From assembly GCF_012516475.1 (NCBI RefSeq), contig NZ_CP051217.1, forward strand, positions 1,054,001 to 1,118,000: DNA of 64,000 nt. Direction: 5' to 3'. The notes under the pieces are model-generated. The model was not told the DNA's origin. It saw only the letters and a list, made by a program, of their open reading frames with translations, and did not search any database. This DNA is from Parasphingorhabdus halotolerans (GTDB lineage: Bacteria; Pseudomonadota; Alphaproteobacteria; Sphingomonadales; Sphingomonadaceae). Of the stretch, positions 17,138 to 26,560 are shown one piece after another (position 1 is the first letter of the stretch; every line of letters starts with the position of its first letter). The position numbers and the translations under genes are program-made.

Positions 17138-19231
17138 ATGATAGAGATCGGACAAACATGGCGAATAGATGGCGAAGACCTCACGCTGGTTTTTGTCGCC
17201 GCTGGTCTCGAGAATATCGATCTGGTCTATCTTGGCCCGCGACTACCATTTGATGAAGATCTGAATGCTCTGGCGCGGTCCGGGCATTTCGGCAAGCATG
17301 AGAACCAGCCCAACGATCCTCCAGTTTCAGGACTATTGCCGCAAAGGCGCTATGGATACGCTGGCCGCCCCGCTTATCGTATCTGGAATGATGGACGGGA
17401 AATCGATTGCGATTTTCAGTTGGCTCAAATCAATGCGGGTGGCCGCAACATGATGGCGACCTGGACAGAACGAGTTACCGGGCTCCAAGTGGAGATGATC
17501 TGGGCGATTATTGACAGCCGGACGATCACTGTCGCTGCCAAGCTCACCGCCGATAACAACGGCGATATCATCCTGCAATCAGCCACTTCCCTTTCCATGC
17601 CATTGCCGTCAACGTCCACAAACTTCATAGCCTTTCCCGGCCGCTGGGCACGGGAGATGCAGGAAACCTTCACGCAGATCAGTAATCAGGGCATCGAAAT
17701 GCGGTCGGCGAATGGAAAGCCCGGATTTGACGCCGGAAACTGGCTAATATTTGGCGGTGATGGCACGCCTCAGCGTCTCGGAATCCATGCCTCGTCAAAC
17801 GGTGATCACATCGCTCATATCCTGCGTGATCAGGATGGTCGGGCTGCATTGTCAATAGAAGCACGGGTATTGCCGCAGGGCATTGCGTTGAAGGCTGGAG
17901 ATTTTACAGACCTCGGTGCTGTAACCCTTATATTGGGCGATGATCAGGACCATCTCTCCCAGCTTTTTCATGATCATGTTCGAACCAATATCTTGCCCGA
18001 GCGAGCAAAATGGCCTGTACGAAAAGTCCATCTCAACAGTTGGGAAGCTTTGGGCTTTGATATGGACGAACAACGGCTGAAGGCACTTGCCAACAGCGCG
18101 GCGGAACTGGGGGTCGAGCGATTTGTACTGGATGACGGTTGGTTCAAGGGCCGTCGCAGCGACAACGCCGGACTTGGCGATTGGCAGGTTGACGCGGCTA
18201 TTTTTCCGGCAGGGCTGACCCAGCTAATTGATCATATCCATAGTCTCGATATGGATTTCGGGCTTTGGGTTGAACCGGAAATGGTGTCGCCCGATAGCGA
18301 CCTTTATCGCGCGCATCCCGACTGGTGTCTGCATGGCGATAGCAATCATCGTCCGACCGAACGAAACCAGCTTGTTCTGGATTTGAGCTGTGAGGATGCC
18401 TTTGTCTATACCGAAAATGCGTTACACACTTTGCTCGACGAAAACGATATCGCTTATCTGAAATGGGACCATAACCGACGGCTTTTCCCCGACAACGGCC
18501 TGCAACAATTTGCCATTGATCGCATGCTACGAAACCTGCGAAAAAAATACCCGAAGGTCGAAATCGAGAGCTGCTCCAGTGGCGGCGGCAGGGTGAGCTT
18601 TGCTATATTGGAGCACTGCCACCGCATCTGGCCAAGCGACAATAATGATCCCATCGAACGCCTGCGCATCATGGATAACTGGACACGGTTTTTGCCGCTG
18701 GAAATATTGGGCAACCATGTCGGTCCCTCGCCCAATCCAATTACCGGGCGACGCACCGATATGGATTTTCGCGCCAAAGTTGCGCTGTTTGGGCATATGG
18801 GGGTTGAGGCCAATCCGGCCGAAATGGAAAAGAACGAGCGCGAGATTTTGCGCGCGCATATTGCGCTCTACAAGGAGTGGCGCAATGTTTTGCATCAAGG
18901 GCAATTCCGCAGGCTACATCATCCCGATCCAGGTGTTTTTAGTCAAATGGTGAACGACGGGAAACTAGGAATCGCCTTCGCCGCACAGACCCGATTTGCG
19001 GAAAATTTTAATGCCGCACCCATCAGACTAACTGGATTGGACAGCCAAGCGCGTTATAAAATCGCGCTGCCAAAGCCTTGGCCGGGGAAAGCATCACAAT
19101 ATCTCGCCAATCGGGAACTATGGGAAAATGGCATTATTATGAGTGGTGTGGCGCTGAGCGAGCGCGGGATCGCCCTGCCCCTCACCCATCCTGAAACAGC
19201 ATGGCTTATTGCCATTGAGAAACTAGCCTGA
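17138..19231 (+). CDS. GH36 alpha-galactosidase
   Basis: A 697-residue glycoside hydrolase of family 36, which releases terminal alpha-galactose from oligosaccharides such as melibiose and raffinose. The catalytic TIM barrel begins near 290. It shows VLDDGWFKGRR (330-340), the nucleophile D444 in YLKWDHNR, ESCSSGGGR (477-485) and the acid/base D501 in WPSDNNDP. The N-terminal beta-sandwich domain is complete. The frame stays open upstream into the symporter gene, but ATG 17138 gives the usual family length and a normal N-terminus. No signal peptide is seen, so it is probably cytoplasmic and acts on imported galactosides. The GH42 gene follows 13 bp later. Confidence 0.9.
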   Translation: MIEIGQTWRIDGEDLTLVFVAAGLENIDLVYLGPRLPFDEDLNALARSGHFGKHENQPNDPPVSGLLPQRRYGYAGRPAYRIWNDGREIDCDFQLAQINAGGRNMMATWTERVTGLQVEMIWAIIDSRTITVAAKLTADNNGDIILQSATSLSMPLPSTSTNFIAFPGRWAREMQETFTQISNQGIEMRSANGKPGFDAGNWLIFGGDGTPQRLGIHASSNGDHIAHILRDQDGRAALSIEARVLPQGIALKAGDFTDLGAVTLILGDDQDHLSQLFHDHVRTNILPERAKWPVRKVHLNSWEALGFDMDEQRLKALANSAAELGVERFVLDDGWFKGRRSDNAGLGDWQVDAAIFPAGLTQLIDHIHSLDMDFGLWVEPEMVSPDSDLYRAHPDWCLHGDSNHRPTERNQLVLDLSCEDAFVYTENALHTLLDENDIAYLKWDHNRRLFPDNGLQQFAIDRMLRNLRKKYPKVEIESCSSGGGRVSFAILEHCHRIWPSDNNDPIERLRIMDNWTRFLPLEILGNHVGPSPNPITGRRTDMDFRAKVALFGHMGVEANPAEMEKNEREILRAHIALYKEWRNVLHQGQFRRLHHPDPGVFSQMVNDGKLGIAFAAQTRFAENFNAAPIRLTGLDSQARYKIALPKPWPGKASQYLANRELWENGIIMSGVALSERGIALPLTHPETAWLIAIEKLA

Positions 19232-19244
19232 TGAAAGCGAAAAT

Positions 19245-21209
19245 ATGAAACTGGGTTGCTGCTATTATCCCGAACATTGGCCGGAAGATATCTGGGTGGA
19301 TGATGCGCGCCGCATGAAAGACATCGGCCTGTCGCAAGTGCGGATTGGCGAATTTGCATGGAGCCGGATCGAACCTGAGCCAGGTCGATATGATTGGGCA
19401 TGGCTCGATCGCGCTATTGACACTCTTGATAACGTAGGTCTCGAAATCATATTAGGCACGCCGACCGCTACCCCGCCCAAATGGCTGGTCGATAGCATGC
19501 CGGATATGATCGCCATCGACGCCGATGGAAACCCACGCAATTTTGGATCACGCCGCCATTATTGTTTCTCACATCTCAACTATCGTAAGGAATGTGAACG
19601 GATCGTCACCGCTCTAGCCGAACGCTATGGCAATCATCCCGCTATCGTAGCGTGGCAAACCGACAATGAATATGGCTGCCATGATACCATTGTCAGCTAT
19701 TCAGAGTCCGCGAAACTGGCCTTCCGGAAATGGCTCGCGGAAAAATATGCCGATGTGGGCGCGCTCAATATTGCGTGGGGTAACATTTTCTGGAGCATGG
19801 AATATCGCAACTTTGCCGAGATTGACCCACCGAATCTTACCGTTACCGAACCCAATCCTTCGCACGTTCTCGATTACCGTCGCTTTGCATCGGACGAGGT
19901 GGTTTCGTTCAACAAGCTGCAGGTCGATATTTTGCGCGCGCGTTCGCCGGGCCGGGACATGATTCACAATTATATGGGCTTCTTCACCGAATTTAATCAT
20001 CACAAGGTCGGCCAGGATCTGGATGTCGCCAGCTGGGATAGCTACCCGCTCGGCTTTCTCGAACAATTCTGGTTCAGCGACGAAGAAAAGCTGCGGTACG
20101 CGCGCCAAGGCCATCCCGATATAGCGGCTTTCCATCATGATCTTTATCGCGGGTGCTGCACCGGCGGGCGTTGGAGCGTTATGGAGCAACAGCCTGGACC
20201 GGTAAATTGGGCGCGCTACAATCCAGCACCGCTGGACGGCATCGTCCGGCTGTGGACCCTGGAAGCCATGGCACACGGGGCGGAACTGGTTTCCTATTTC
20301 CGCTGGCGACAGGCTCCGTTTGCACAAGAACAAATGCACGCGGGTTTGCTTAGGCCGGATAACGAAGAAGCGCAGGGCGCGGTTGAAGCGCGACAAGTGG
20401 CTCGAGAAATCGCGTTACTTGAAACAGCAAACAACGGGCAAAAATCCGTCGCAATAATATTCGCATACGAAGCGGCTTGGCTGTTCGAAACCCAGCCCCA
20501 GGGACAAAGCTTCCGCTATATCGAACTGGTTTTTGAAATGTATAGCGCGCTTCGCCAGCTTGGCCTCAACGTCGATATTGTTTCACATGAAGCCGATTTG
20601 AGCGGTTACAAAATGATTGTTGCGCCGAGCCTGCCAATTCTCAGCAGCGCGTTTGTGGACAAAATAAAGGCTCTGGCTGTGCCGATTCTATTTGGCCCAA
20701 GGACCGGAAGCAAAACAGCTGACTTCCAGATCCCGGCAGAGCTTCCTCCCGGCGCGTTGCAGGACGTTTTGCCGCTAAAGATCAAGCGCGTGCAAAGCCT
20801 GCGACCCGGCTTGACCGAAAAGGGCGATGACCATGATGTTTCGCGCTGGATTGAGGATGTTGAGACGGACTTGGTGCCCAGCGAAACGCTTGTTGATGAG
20901 CGCGGCATTTTATTTGGAAAAAATGGCGTCAACTATCTTGCAGCATGGCCATCCCAAAAGCTGCTGAGAAGAATCTTTATGAAAATGGCTTCTGATGCAG
21001 ATGTCGGCATTTGTGAATTGCCAAGAGACCTTCGCTTGCGGAGCCTTGGCGATCTCCAATTTGCATTTAACCACGGCATAGAAGCATTAAGTTTGAGCGA
21101 TTTAAACCTTGCCAGCGCCGCCACTGAATTTTTGATCGGGGAAGAGAATCTGCCCAGTGCGGGCGTGGCTGTCTGGCGGCGTCAAATCGAAAGCCAAAAC
21201 AGAGCCTAA
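19245..21209 (+). CDS. GH42 beta-galactosidase
   Basis: A 654-residue family 42 glycoside hydrolase that cleaves terminal beta-galactosides. The N-terminus MKLGCCYYPEHWPED is typical. The acid/base E142 lies in WQTDNEYG and the nucleophile E314 in RWSVMEQQPG, on a TIM barrel of about 390 residues. A trimerisation/glutaminase-like middle domain and a small C-terminal beta domain follow. Cys residues C5-C6 and C304-C305 are present, but a full GH42 zinc site was not verified. There is no signal peptide. It sits 13 bp after the GH36 gene, and its stop overlaps the convergent acyl-CoA synthetase stop by 4 bp. Together they feed galactose to the opposite-strand gal genes. Confidence 0.92.
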   Translation: MKLGCCYYPEHWPEDIWVDDARRMKDIGLSQVRIGEFAWSRIEPEPGRYDWAWLDRAIDTLDNVGLEIILGTPTATPPKWLVDSMPDMIAIDADGNPRNFGSRRHYCFSHLNYRKECERIVTALAERYGNHPAIVAWQTDNEYGCHDTIVSYSESAKLAFRKWLAEKYADVGALNIAWGNIFWSMEYRNFAEIDPPNLTVTEPNPSHVLDYRRFASDEVVSFNKLQVDILRARSPGRDMIHNYMGFFTEFNHHKVGQDLDVASWDSYPLGFLEQFWFSDEEKLRYARQGHPDIAAFHHDLYRGCCTGGRWSVMEQQPGPVNWARYNPAPLDGIVRLWTLEAMAHGAELVSYFRWRQAPFAQEQMHAGLLRPDNEEAQGAVEARQVAREIALLETANNGQKSVAIIFAYEAAWLFETQPQGQSFRYIELVFEMYSALRQLGLNVDIVSHEADLSGYKMIVAPSLPILSSAFVDKIKALAVPILFGPRTGSKTADFQIPAELPPGALQDVLPLKIKRVQSLRPGLTEKGDDHDVSRWIEDVETDLVPSETLVDERGILFGKNGVNYLAAWPSQKLLRRIFMKMASDADVGICELPRDLRLRSLGDLQFAFNHGIEALSLSDLNLASAATEFLIGEENLPSAGVAVWRRQIESQNRA

Positions 21210-22993
21210 AACTGATACTCTCCACCCAGTATCTTCGAATATTCATCGGCATCCAGCGCTTCAAACGCATCGCTACCAGCCGTTGAAAACCACAGAGGGT
21301 CATCAACTTGAGAGGGATCAAAACCCTCTTTGACCAGCTCCACTTTCCGATATTTAAACGTACCGGTGGTATCCGCTTCCGGTTGAATACGGATGAAAAC
21401 CGGAGCCGCATAAGGCGGTAACGCGCCAGCAAGATGAGCTTTCAGCCCGTCAATATCAAAACTCTCGTCCACCGTCAGCGATGCCATGCCTGCTTTTCCG
21501 TCCGTCCCTTTTATCGGCACACCGTAAACATTGGCCGTCTCGATTCCCGGATATTGCGATAGCGCTTCGGCGACTTCGTTGGTTGCCACATTTTCGCCTT
21601 TCCAGCGGAATGTATCGCCTATCCGGTCGTTGAAATAAATATAACCTTCGGCATCTTTGCTCATCAGGTCACCGGTGCGAAACCAGGCGTCCCCTTTTTC
21701 AAAAGCATCGCGCAAAATCTTTTTCTCGGTCGCTTTTTTATCGTGATAGCCTGAGAAATCAGATGGGCCATTTTGGTCGATCCGTCCCAGCAGCTCGCCC
21801 GGCTCGCCAAGATCAGCAATCATACAATGGCCATCATCGCCGCGCACTGGCTCTTCCGAAACCACATCAAATTTGACAATGCGAACATCACCAAAATTCT
21901 TTTCCAGATATTTTGGGATCCGCCCAACTGCGCCGATTTTTCCGTCAAAATTCATCAAGAAAACATTGCCTTCGGTAGAACCGTAAATCTCCAGTAATTT
22001 GGGAATAGCAAACCGGTCGACAAACTTCTGCCATATATCGGGCCGCAATCCATTGCCGATACCGGTGCGAATTTTATGGGCACGCTCCTTGATGTGCTCA
22101 GGCTGGTTGAGCAAATAGCGGCAAAGCTCACCAATATAAACGATGACGGTTGCACCATGATCCGACACATCATCCCAATATCGGGAAGCGGAAAATTTCG
22201 CCCGCAAAATAGCTGTCGCACCGCTCAGCAGTGCGCCGCCAAGACCAACAAAACCGCCGGTTACATGGTAAAGCGGGAGCGTGATATAAATACGATCCTG
22301 ATCCGTGAGATTGCAGGTAGTAATTCCAATCCGGAAACTCCGGCGAGCGCGCATGTTGGAAATTTTGGCTGCTTTGGGCAATCCGGTGGTGCCGGATGTA
22401 TAGACAAATAGAAATAGATCATGCCCGCGCAAATGCGCGCGATGCTTGCGATCCGGGCGCTCATCGGGAAGCCCGGCAAGCGCCGAATTCAGATCTTCGC
22501 CAACTACACCATCCCAATCCCACAGACTGGGCTTGCCTTCGAGGTGACCACTAATACCAGCAACGCGCCGCGCAAGATCGGCGCTGGTGATCACCGCTTT
22601 GGCAGAAGCGATATTAAGGCAGTGGGCCAAGCCTGAGCCATCAAGATTGCTATTAATCAGCGCCGTAACGACGCCAACTTTGGTTAAGCCAAACCACGTC
22701 GTGACGTAGTCGGGACAATTCTCCATGAACAATGCCACTGCATCACCGGCCTGAAAGCCCTGCCCCAACGCCCAGTGCGCGATACGGTTTGCTCGCGCAT
22801 CGAACTCCGCATAGGTCTGCATATTGTTACCAAAGATAAACGCTACATTGCCCCGATGCGCATCGACGCTAGCTTCGATATCATCGGCGATCAGCACATC
22901 CGAATCGCGATCAATGCCTTCAACATTCTTCATCAAGCGCTTCAGCGCTATGGTAAATCCGACTTCCCGCTTAATCCTGGATATGAAGTTCAA
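21206..22993 (-). CDS. Long-chain acyl-CoA synthetase (FATP/FadD-like)
   Basis: A 595-residue AMP-forming ligase that activates a fatty or other carboxylic acid to its CoA thioester. The P-loop-like A3 motif reads VYTSGTTGLPKAAK near residue 200. Further family blocks are EIYGSTEGN, WFRTGDLMSKD, and YFNDRIGDTFRWKGENVATNEV. The sequence style matches the fatty-acid-transport-protein type of very-long-chain acyl-CoA synthetases. The start is TTG at 22993 with AAGGAGAG about 8 nt upstream; no in-frame ATG is better. It is probably expressed alone or behind the YhhQ-like gene 18 bp upstream. Confidence 0.88.
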   Translation of the reverse strand: MNFISRIKREVGFTIALKRLMKNVEGIDRDSDVLIADDIEASVDAHRGNVAFIFGNNMQTYAEFDARANRIAHWALGQGFQAGDAVALFMENCPDYVTTWFGLTKVGVVTALINSNLDGSGLAHCLNIASAKAVITSADLARRVAGISGHLEGKPSLWDWDGVVGEDLNSALAGLPDERPDRKHRAHLRGHDLFLFVYTSGTTGLPKAAKISNMRARRSFRIGITTCNLTDQDRIYITLPLYHVTGGFVGLGGALLSGATAILRAKFSASRYWDDVSDHGATVIVYIGELCRYLLNQPEHIKERAHKIRTGIGNGLRPDIWQKFVDRFAIPKLLEIYGSTEGNVFLMNFDGKIGAVGRIPKYLEKNFGDVRIVKFDVVSEEPVRGDDGHCMIADLGEPGELLGRIDQNGPSDFSGYHDKKATEKKILRDAFEKGDAWFRTGDLMSKDAEGYIYFNDRIGDTFRWKGENVATNEVAEALSQYPGIETANVYGVPIKGTDGKAGMASLTVDESFDIDGLKAHLAGALPPYAAPVFIRIQPEADTTGTFKYRKVELVKEGFDPSQVDDPLWFSTAGSDAFEALDADEYSKILGGEYQF

Positions 22994-23011
22994 ACCTATT
23001 CTCTCCTTATT

Positions 23012-23668
23012 TTATTGCGGTTTTTCCGCGTCTAACCGCTTGATCAGGGCAACAATAGCATAAACCAGCGGCGGCACGAACGCTGCGGACAAAACTATTT
23101 TCGCCAGCAACTGTCCTGGCATGATTTTCATCAGCGGGACCACACCATAAAATGCCACAGTTATAAAAATCAGCGTATCAAGAGCCTGACTGGTTACGCC
23201 CGCAATCATGCTTCTCAACCACAAGAAACGACCGGATTCACCCTTTAATCTGGTGATCAGAAAAACGTTGAGTAGCTGCGAAGCGCCGTAAGCCAATATT
23301 CCGGCAAACATCAGCCGGGTCGATTGATTGAGAATGATGTCAAATGCGTCCCGTTTTTCTTCCTCCCAAAAGGATGCCGGCGGCAATGCCAGAACTAGCT
23401 GGATCAATATCATCGACACGATGATGGGAATGAAACCAAATAGAACGAGCCGGTTGGCCGTTGCACGACCGTAAATTTCAGCCGTGGCACTGGACAACAC
23501 AACCAGCAGGATAAACGCAAATATCCCGGCCTCAACGGCCAATGGCAGCGGTTCCAGCGAAACCAGCTTGTTGCCCAGAATTCCGGCGAGACTAGCCATC
23601 CCGCCATAGAGCACCGAGATTATGAAAAGCCCGCGCGGGACGGAAATCGAAGTGGGTTCATTTGTCAT
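23012..23668 (-). CDS. VUT/YhhQ-family transporter (queuosine precursor type)
   Basis: A 218-residue inner-membrane protein with six or so hydrophobic segments, of the COG1738/YhhQ family. Characterised members import queuosine precursors (preQ0/preQ1 or queuine). Visible marks are VVLSSATAEIYGRATANRLV, QSTRLMFAGILAYGASQLLNVFLI, and RSMIAGVTSQALDTLIFI. The ATG at 23668 is preferred: GGACAG lies upstream, and an earlier frame start at 23710 would add an unlikely leader. No queuosine biosynthesis gene is in this window, so the assignment rests on family only. It is divergent from the LOG gene. Confidence 0.8.
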   Translation of the reverse strand: MTNEPTSISVPRGLFIISVLYGGMASLAGILGNKLVSLEPLPLAVEAGIFAFILLVVLSSATAEIYGRATANRLVLFGFIPIIVSMILIQLVLALPPASFWEEEKRDAFDIILNQSTRLMFAGILAYGASQLLNVFLITRLKGESGRFLWLRSMIAGVTSQALDTLIFITVAFYGVVPLMKIMPGQLLAKIVLSAAFVPPLVYAIVALIKRLDAEKPQ

Positions 23669-23758
23669 TTGCTGTCCATAACGGGTTGGCCAGAAAAAAA
23701 AAGGCACCAAACTCTTGCAGAGCCCCTATATGGCGAATCCTTCAACGGGGAGCATCTT

Positions 23759-24328
23759 ATGCAAAATCTTGCGGTCTATTGTGGATCAGCGACCGGAACC
23801 AATCCGGTCTTTGCTGACACTGCCAGAAAACTGGGCGCGACTATGGCAGAGCGGAACATCAATCTGGTCTATGGCGGCGGTAAACTAGGTCTAATGGGTA
23901 TTATAGCAGACGCTGTTCTTGATGGCGGCGGCCAAGTTTATGGTGTTATTCCCGATATGCTCAAGGACCACGAAGTCGCACATACCGGCGTGACGGAGCT
24001 CTTCATTGTCCGCAACATGCACGAGCGTAAGGCCAAGATGACAGAGCTCTGTGACGCATTTGTCGCCCTGCCCGGCGGCATCGGAACACTGGACGAACTC
24101 TTTGAAGCGTGGACCTGGAATGCTTTGGGCTATCACGCAAAACCCTTTGGCTTGCTCAACGTTGCCAATTACTGGGATTCCATGGTGACGTTTCTGGATT
24201 CGGTCGAAACAAACGGCTTCATGTCCACCGCACGGCGCAAACAACTGATTGTCGAGGATAATATTGACGGCGCGCTGGAATCGTTGAAAGCAGCCTGCAC
24301 GGATAACGAAGGAAAAGTGACATGGTAG
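23759..24328 (+). CDS. LOG-family protein (TIGR00730), nucleotide phosphoribohydrolase-like
   Basis: A 189-residue Rossmann-fold protein of the LOG family. Members split the N-glycosidic bond of AMP or cytokinin riboside monophosphates to give the free base and ribose 5-phosphate. The active-site motif PGGIGTLDE (105-113) and the preceding R90-K91 pair in MHERKAKM are intact, and YGGGKLGLMG (38-47) forms the nucleotide loop. ATG 23759 is preceded by GGGGAGC and gives the family N-terminus. It leads an apparent operon with NupC, a 2OG oxygenase and uridine kinase, all pointing to nucleoside or nucleotide recycling. Confidence 0.87.
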   Translation: MQNLAVYCGSATGTNPVFADTARKLGATMAERNINLVYGGGKLGLMGIIADAVLDGGGQVYGVIPDMLKDHEVAHTGVTELFIVRNMHERKAKMTELCDAFVALPGGIGTLDELFEAWTWNALGYHAKPFGLLNVANYWDSMVTFLDSVETNGFMSTARRKQLIVEDNIDGALESLKAACTDNEGKVTW

Positions 24329-24335
24329 AGCGCGT

Positions 24336-25571
24336 ATGACTTCCATATTAGCCAGCATCGGCGGGATGCTGCTCATCCTGCTATTGGCTCTCGCTCTTTC
24401 GACCGGGCGCCGCAACATCCGGCTGCGCGTTGTTGGTGCTGCCTTCGCGTTGCAAGCCGGTATCGCAGTATTGGTGCTCTATGTGCCGGCTGGCAAGAAC
24501 GTGATTGCGGCGATGGCTGGCGGTGTATCCAACCTGCTGGGCTATGCTTCTGCAGGCACGAATTTCATTTTCGGCCCGCTCGCCAGTCCTGACATGGGCG
24601 GGACCAGTTTTGCCATTGCGGCCTTGCCAGTGATCATCTTTTTCTCTGCGCTGATTTCGATCCTTTATTATCTGAACATCATGCAGTTCATCATCAAATG
24701 GGTCGGCGGCGGTATCCAGAAAATTACCGGTATTTCGAAAGTTGAATCGCTTTGCGCTGCGGCCAACATTTTCGTTGGCCAATCTGAGTCGCCGCTGGTC
24801 ATCCGCCCGTATCTCGCTACTCTAACCCAATCACAGCTGTTCACCGTGATGAGCGTTGGGATGGCGGGCGTAGCCGGGACCATCCTCGCCGCTTACGCTG
24901 CAATGGGCATCCGCATTGATTATCTGCTGGCCGCCGCTTTCATGTCTGCCCCTGGCGGGATCATGATGGCCAAAATCATCATGCCCGACAATCCGGAAGA
25001 CAAAGCACCGGAAGAGCTGGTCATTGCAGTGGAATATGAAGACGAGAAACCCGCCAACATCATCATGGCTGCCGCAATGGGCGCGCAAACCGGTGTAAAA
25101 CTGGCAGTAGCGGTCGGTGCGATGGTACTGGCCTTCGTGGCGCTGGTCGCTCTGGCCAATGGCGTGCTTGGCGGAATCGGCGGATGGTTCGGACAACCGA
25201 ACCTTAGTTTCCAGCAGATCATCGGCTATGTCTTTGCTCCGATCATGTATTTGCTGGGCGTCCCCTGGAACGAGGCACTCAATGCTGGCGGACTGTTTGG
25301 CACTAAAGTCGTACTCAACGAATTTGTAGCGTTTATCGAACTGGGTAAAATGCAGGAAGGCATTTCCCCGCTCACCAATGCTATTGTGATATTCGCGCTG
25401 TGCGGTTTTGCTAATTTTAGTAGTATCGCAATACAACTGGCGGTCACTGGCGGACTCGCGCCGAACCAGCGTCCGGTTATTGCCAAGCTTGGTTTGCGCG
25501 CTTTGGCGGCGGGTTCGCTCGCCAATCTTATGAGTGCGGCGCTTGCGGGCATATTGCTGTCGGTCGCGTGA
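24336..25571 (+). CDS. nupC: Concentrative nucleoside transporter
   Basis: A 411-residue inner-membrane symporter of the CNT family, importing nucleosides with H+ or Na+. Helices and re-entrant loops are apparent. The family signatures FVGQSESPLVI, SAPGGIMMAKI and GTKVVLNEFVAFIEL are complete; the last holds the conserved Glu-Phe-Val-Ala ion and nucleoside-binding residues. It starts 7 bp after the LOG stop. Together with uridine kinase downstream it gives an uptake-and-phosphorylation path for pyrimidine nucleosides. Confidence 0.92.
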   Translation: MTSILASIGGMLLILLLALALSTGRRNIRLRVVGAAFALQAGIAVLVLYVPAGKNVIAAMAGGVSNLLGYASAGTNFIFGPLASPDMGGTSFAIAALPVIIFFSALISILYYLNIMQFIIKWVGGGIQKITGISKVESLCAAANIFVGQSESPLVIRPYLATLTQSQLFTVMSVGMAGVAGTILAAYAAMGIRIDYLLAAAFMSAPGGIMMAKIIMPDNPEDKAPEELVIAVEYEDEKPANIIMAAAMGAQTGVKLAVAVGAMVLAFVALVALANGVLGGIGGWFGQPNLSFQQIIGYVFAPIMYLLGVPWNEALNAGGLFGTKVVLNEFVAFIELGKMQEGISPLTNAIVIFALCGFANFSSIAIQLAVTGGLAPNQRPVIAKLGLRALAAGSLANLMSAALAGILLSVA

Positions 25572-25615
25572 CCAGCTAGGATGATGTTCCGTCAGTCCCA
25601 AGGCAAACTAATTTT

Positions 25616-26560
25616 ATGACGACCATGAACGACACGCTTTCATCCGTTTCTCTGGCCAAAGCGGATGTTAATCCCGAGATATTCGCCGAGGAGATTGGCC
25701 GGTCTTTCGAGGACTGGGGCTTTGCTATTGTTTCGGATCATGGCATTTCTGACGAGTTGATTGGCCGGGCCGAGCAAATGTCGCGTGCTTTCTTTGCGCT
25801 GTCTGAAGAAACCAAGCGCGCTTATCACATAGCGGGCGACGGTGGAGCACGCGGTTACACACCTTTTGGCACGGAAGTCGCCAAGGACGCCACGCTGCAT
25901 GATCTCAAGGAGTTCTGGCATATTGGTCGGGAACTGCCGGCGGGACACGCGTTTGAGAGTTTCATGTCTCCCAACATCTGGCCCGCTGAACTACCCGAAT
26001 TTCGCGAAGTCTACACCGAAATGTTTGCCGCGTTCGACAAGGCAGGTGGACGTATATTGGAAGCGATCGCACGTTATCTGAAATTATCACCCGATTTTTT
26101 CGAAGAAACAGTGCAAGATGGCAATTCGGTGATGCGGCTGATCCATTACCCGCCTGTGCCGGAAGATTCCCCCGCCGTCCGCGCCGCCGCGCATGAAGAT
26201 ATTAACACCATCACCTTGCTGATTGGCGCAGAAGAAGCAGGCCTTGAACTGCTGGACAAACAAGGTAATTGGCGTTCTGTTTCCCCAAAATCGGGCGAGC
26301 TTGCGGTTAATATCGGTGATATGTTGCAGCGACTGACCAACAATCGCCTTCCCTCCACAACCCATCGCGTCGTCAATCCGGCTCCGGAACGGCGGGGTCA
26401 TTCGCGCTATTCCATGCCTTTTTTCCTACACTTCCGGCCAGACTATCTCATCGAAACGTTGCCGGACTGCGTGGATAATAGCCATCCCAATCTCTATCCC
26501 GAACCGATCACCGCGCATGACTATCTGCTCGAGCGCCTGCGCGAAATCGGGCTTGCATGA
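25616..26560 (+). CDS. Isopenicillin-N-synthase-like Fe(II)/2-oxoglutarate oxygenase
   Basis: A 314-residue double-stranded beta-helix oxygenase with an N-terminal DIOX_N-type domain. The iron ligands are H193 and D195 in AAHEDIN and H250 in TTHRV; R264 and S266 in RYSMPFF are the usual 2-oxoglutarate-binding pair. Such enzymes hydroxylate or desaturate small molecules. The substrate is not known. Its location, tightly between nupC and udk with a 4-bp overlap to udk, suggests action on a nucleoside or nucleobase. Fungal thymine 7-hydroxylase belongs to this superfamily, which makes that idea reasonable but unproven. Two starts are close (25616 and 25625). Confidence 0.85.
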   Translation: MTTMNDTLSSVSLAKADVNPEIFAEEIGRSFEDWGFAIVSDHGISDELIGRAEQMSRAFFALSEETKRAYHIAGDGGARGYTPFGTEVAKDATLHDLKEFWHIGRELPAGHAFESFMSPNIWPAELPEFREVYTEMFAAFDKAGGRILEAIARYLKLSPDFFEETVQDGNSVMRLIHYPPVPEDSPAVRAAAHEDINTITLLIGAEEAGLELLDKQGNWRSVSPKSGELAVNIGDMLQRLTNNRLPSTTHRVVNPAPERRGHSRYSMPFFLHFRPDYLIETLPDCVDNSHPNLYPEPITAHDYLLERLREIGLA

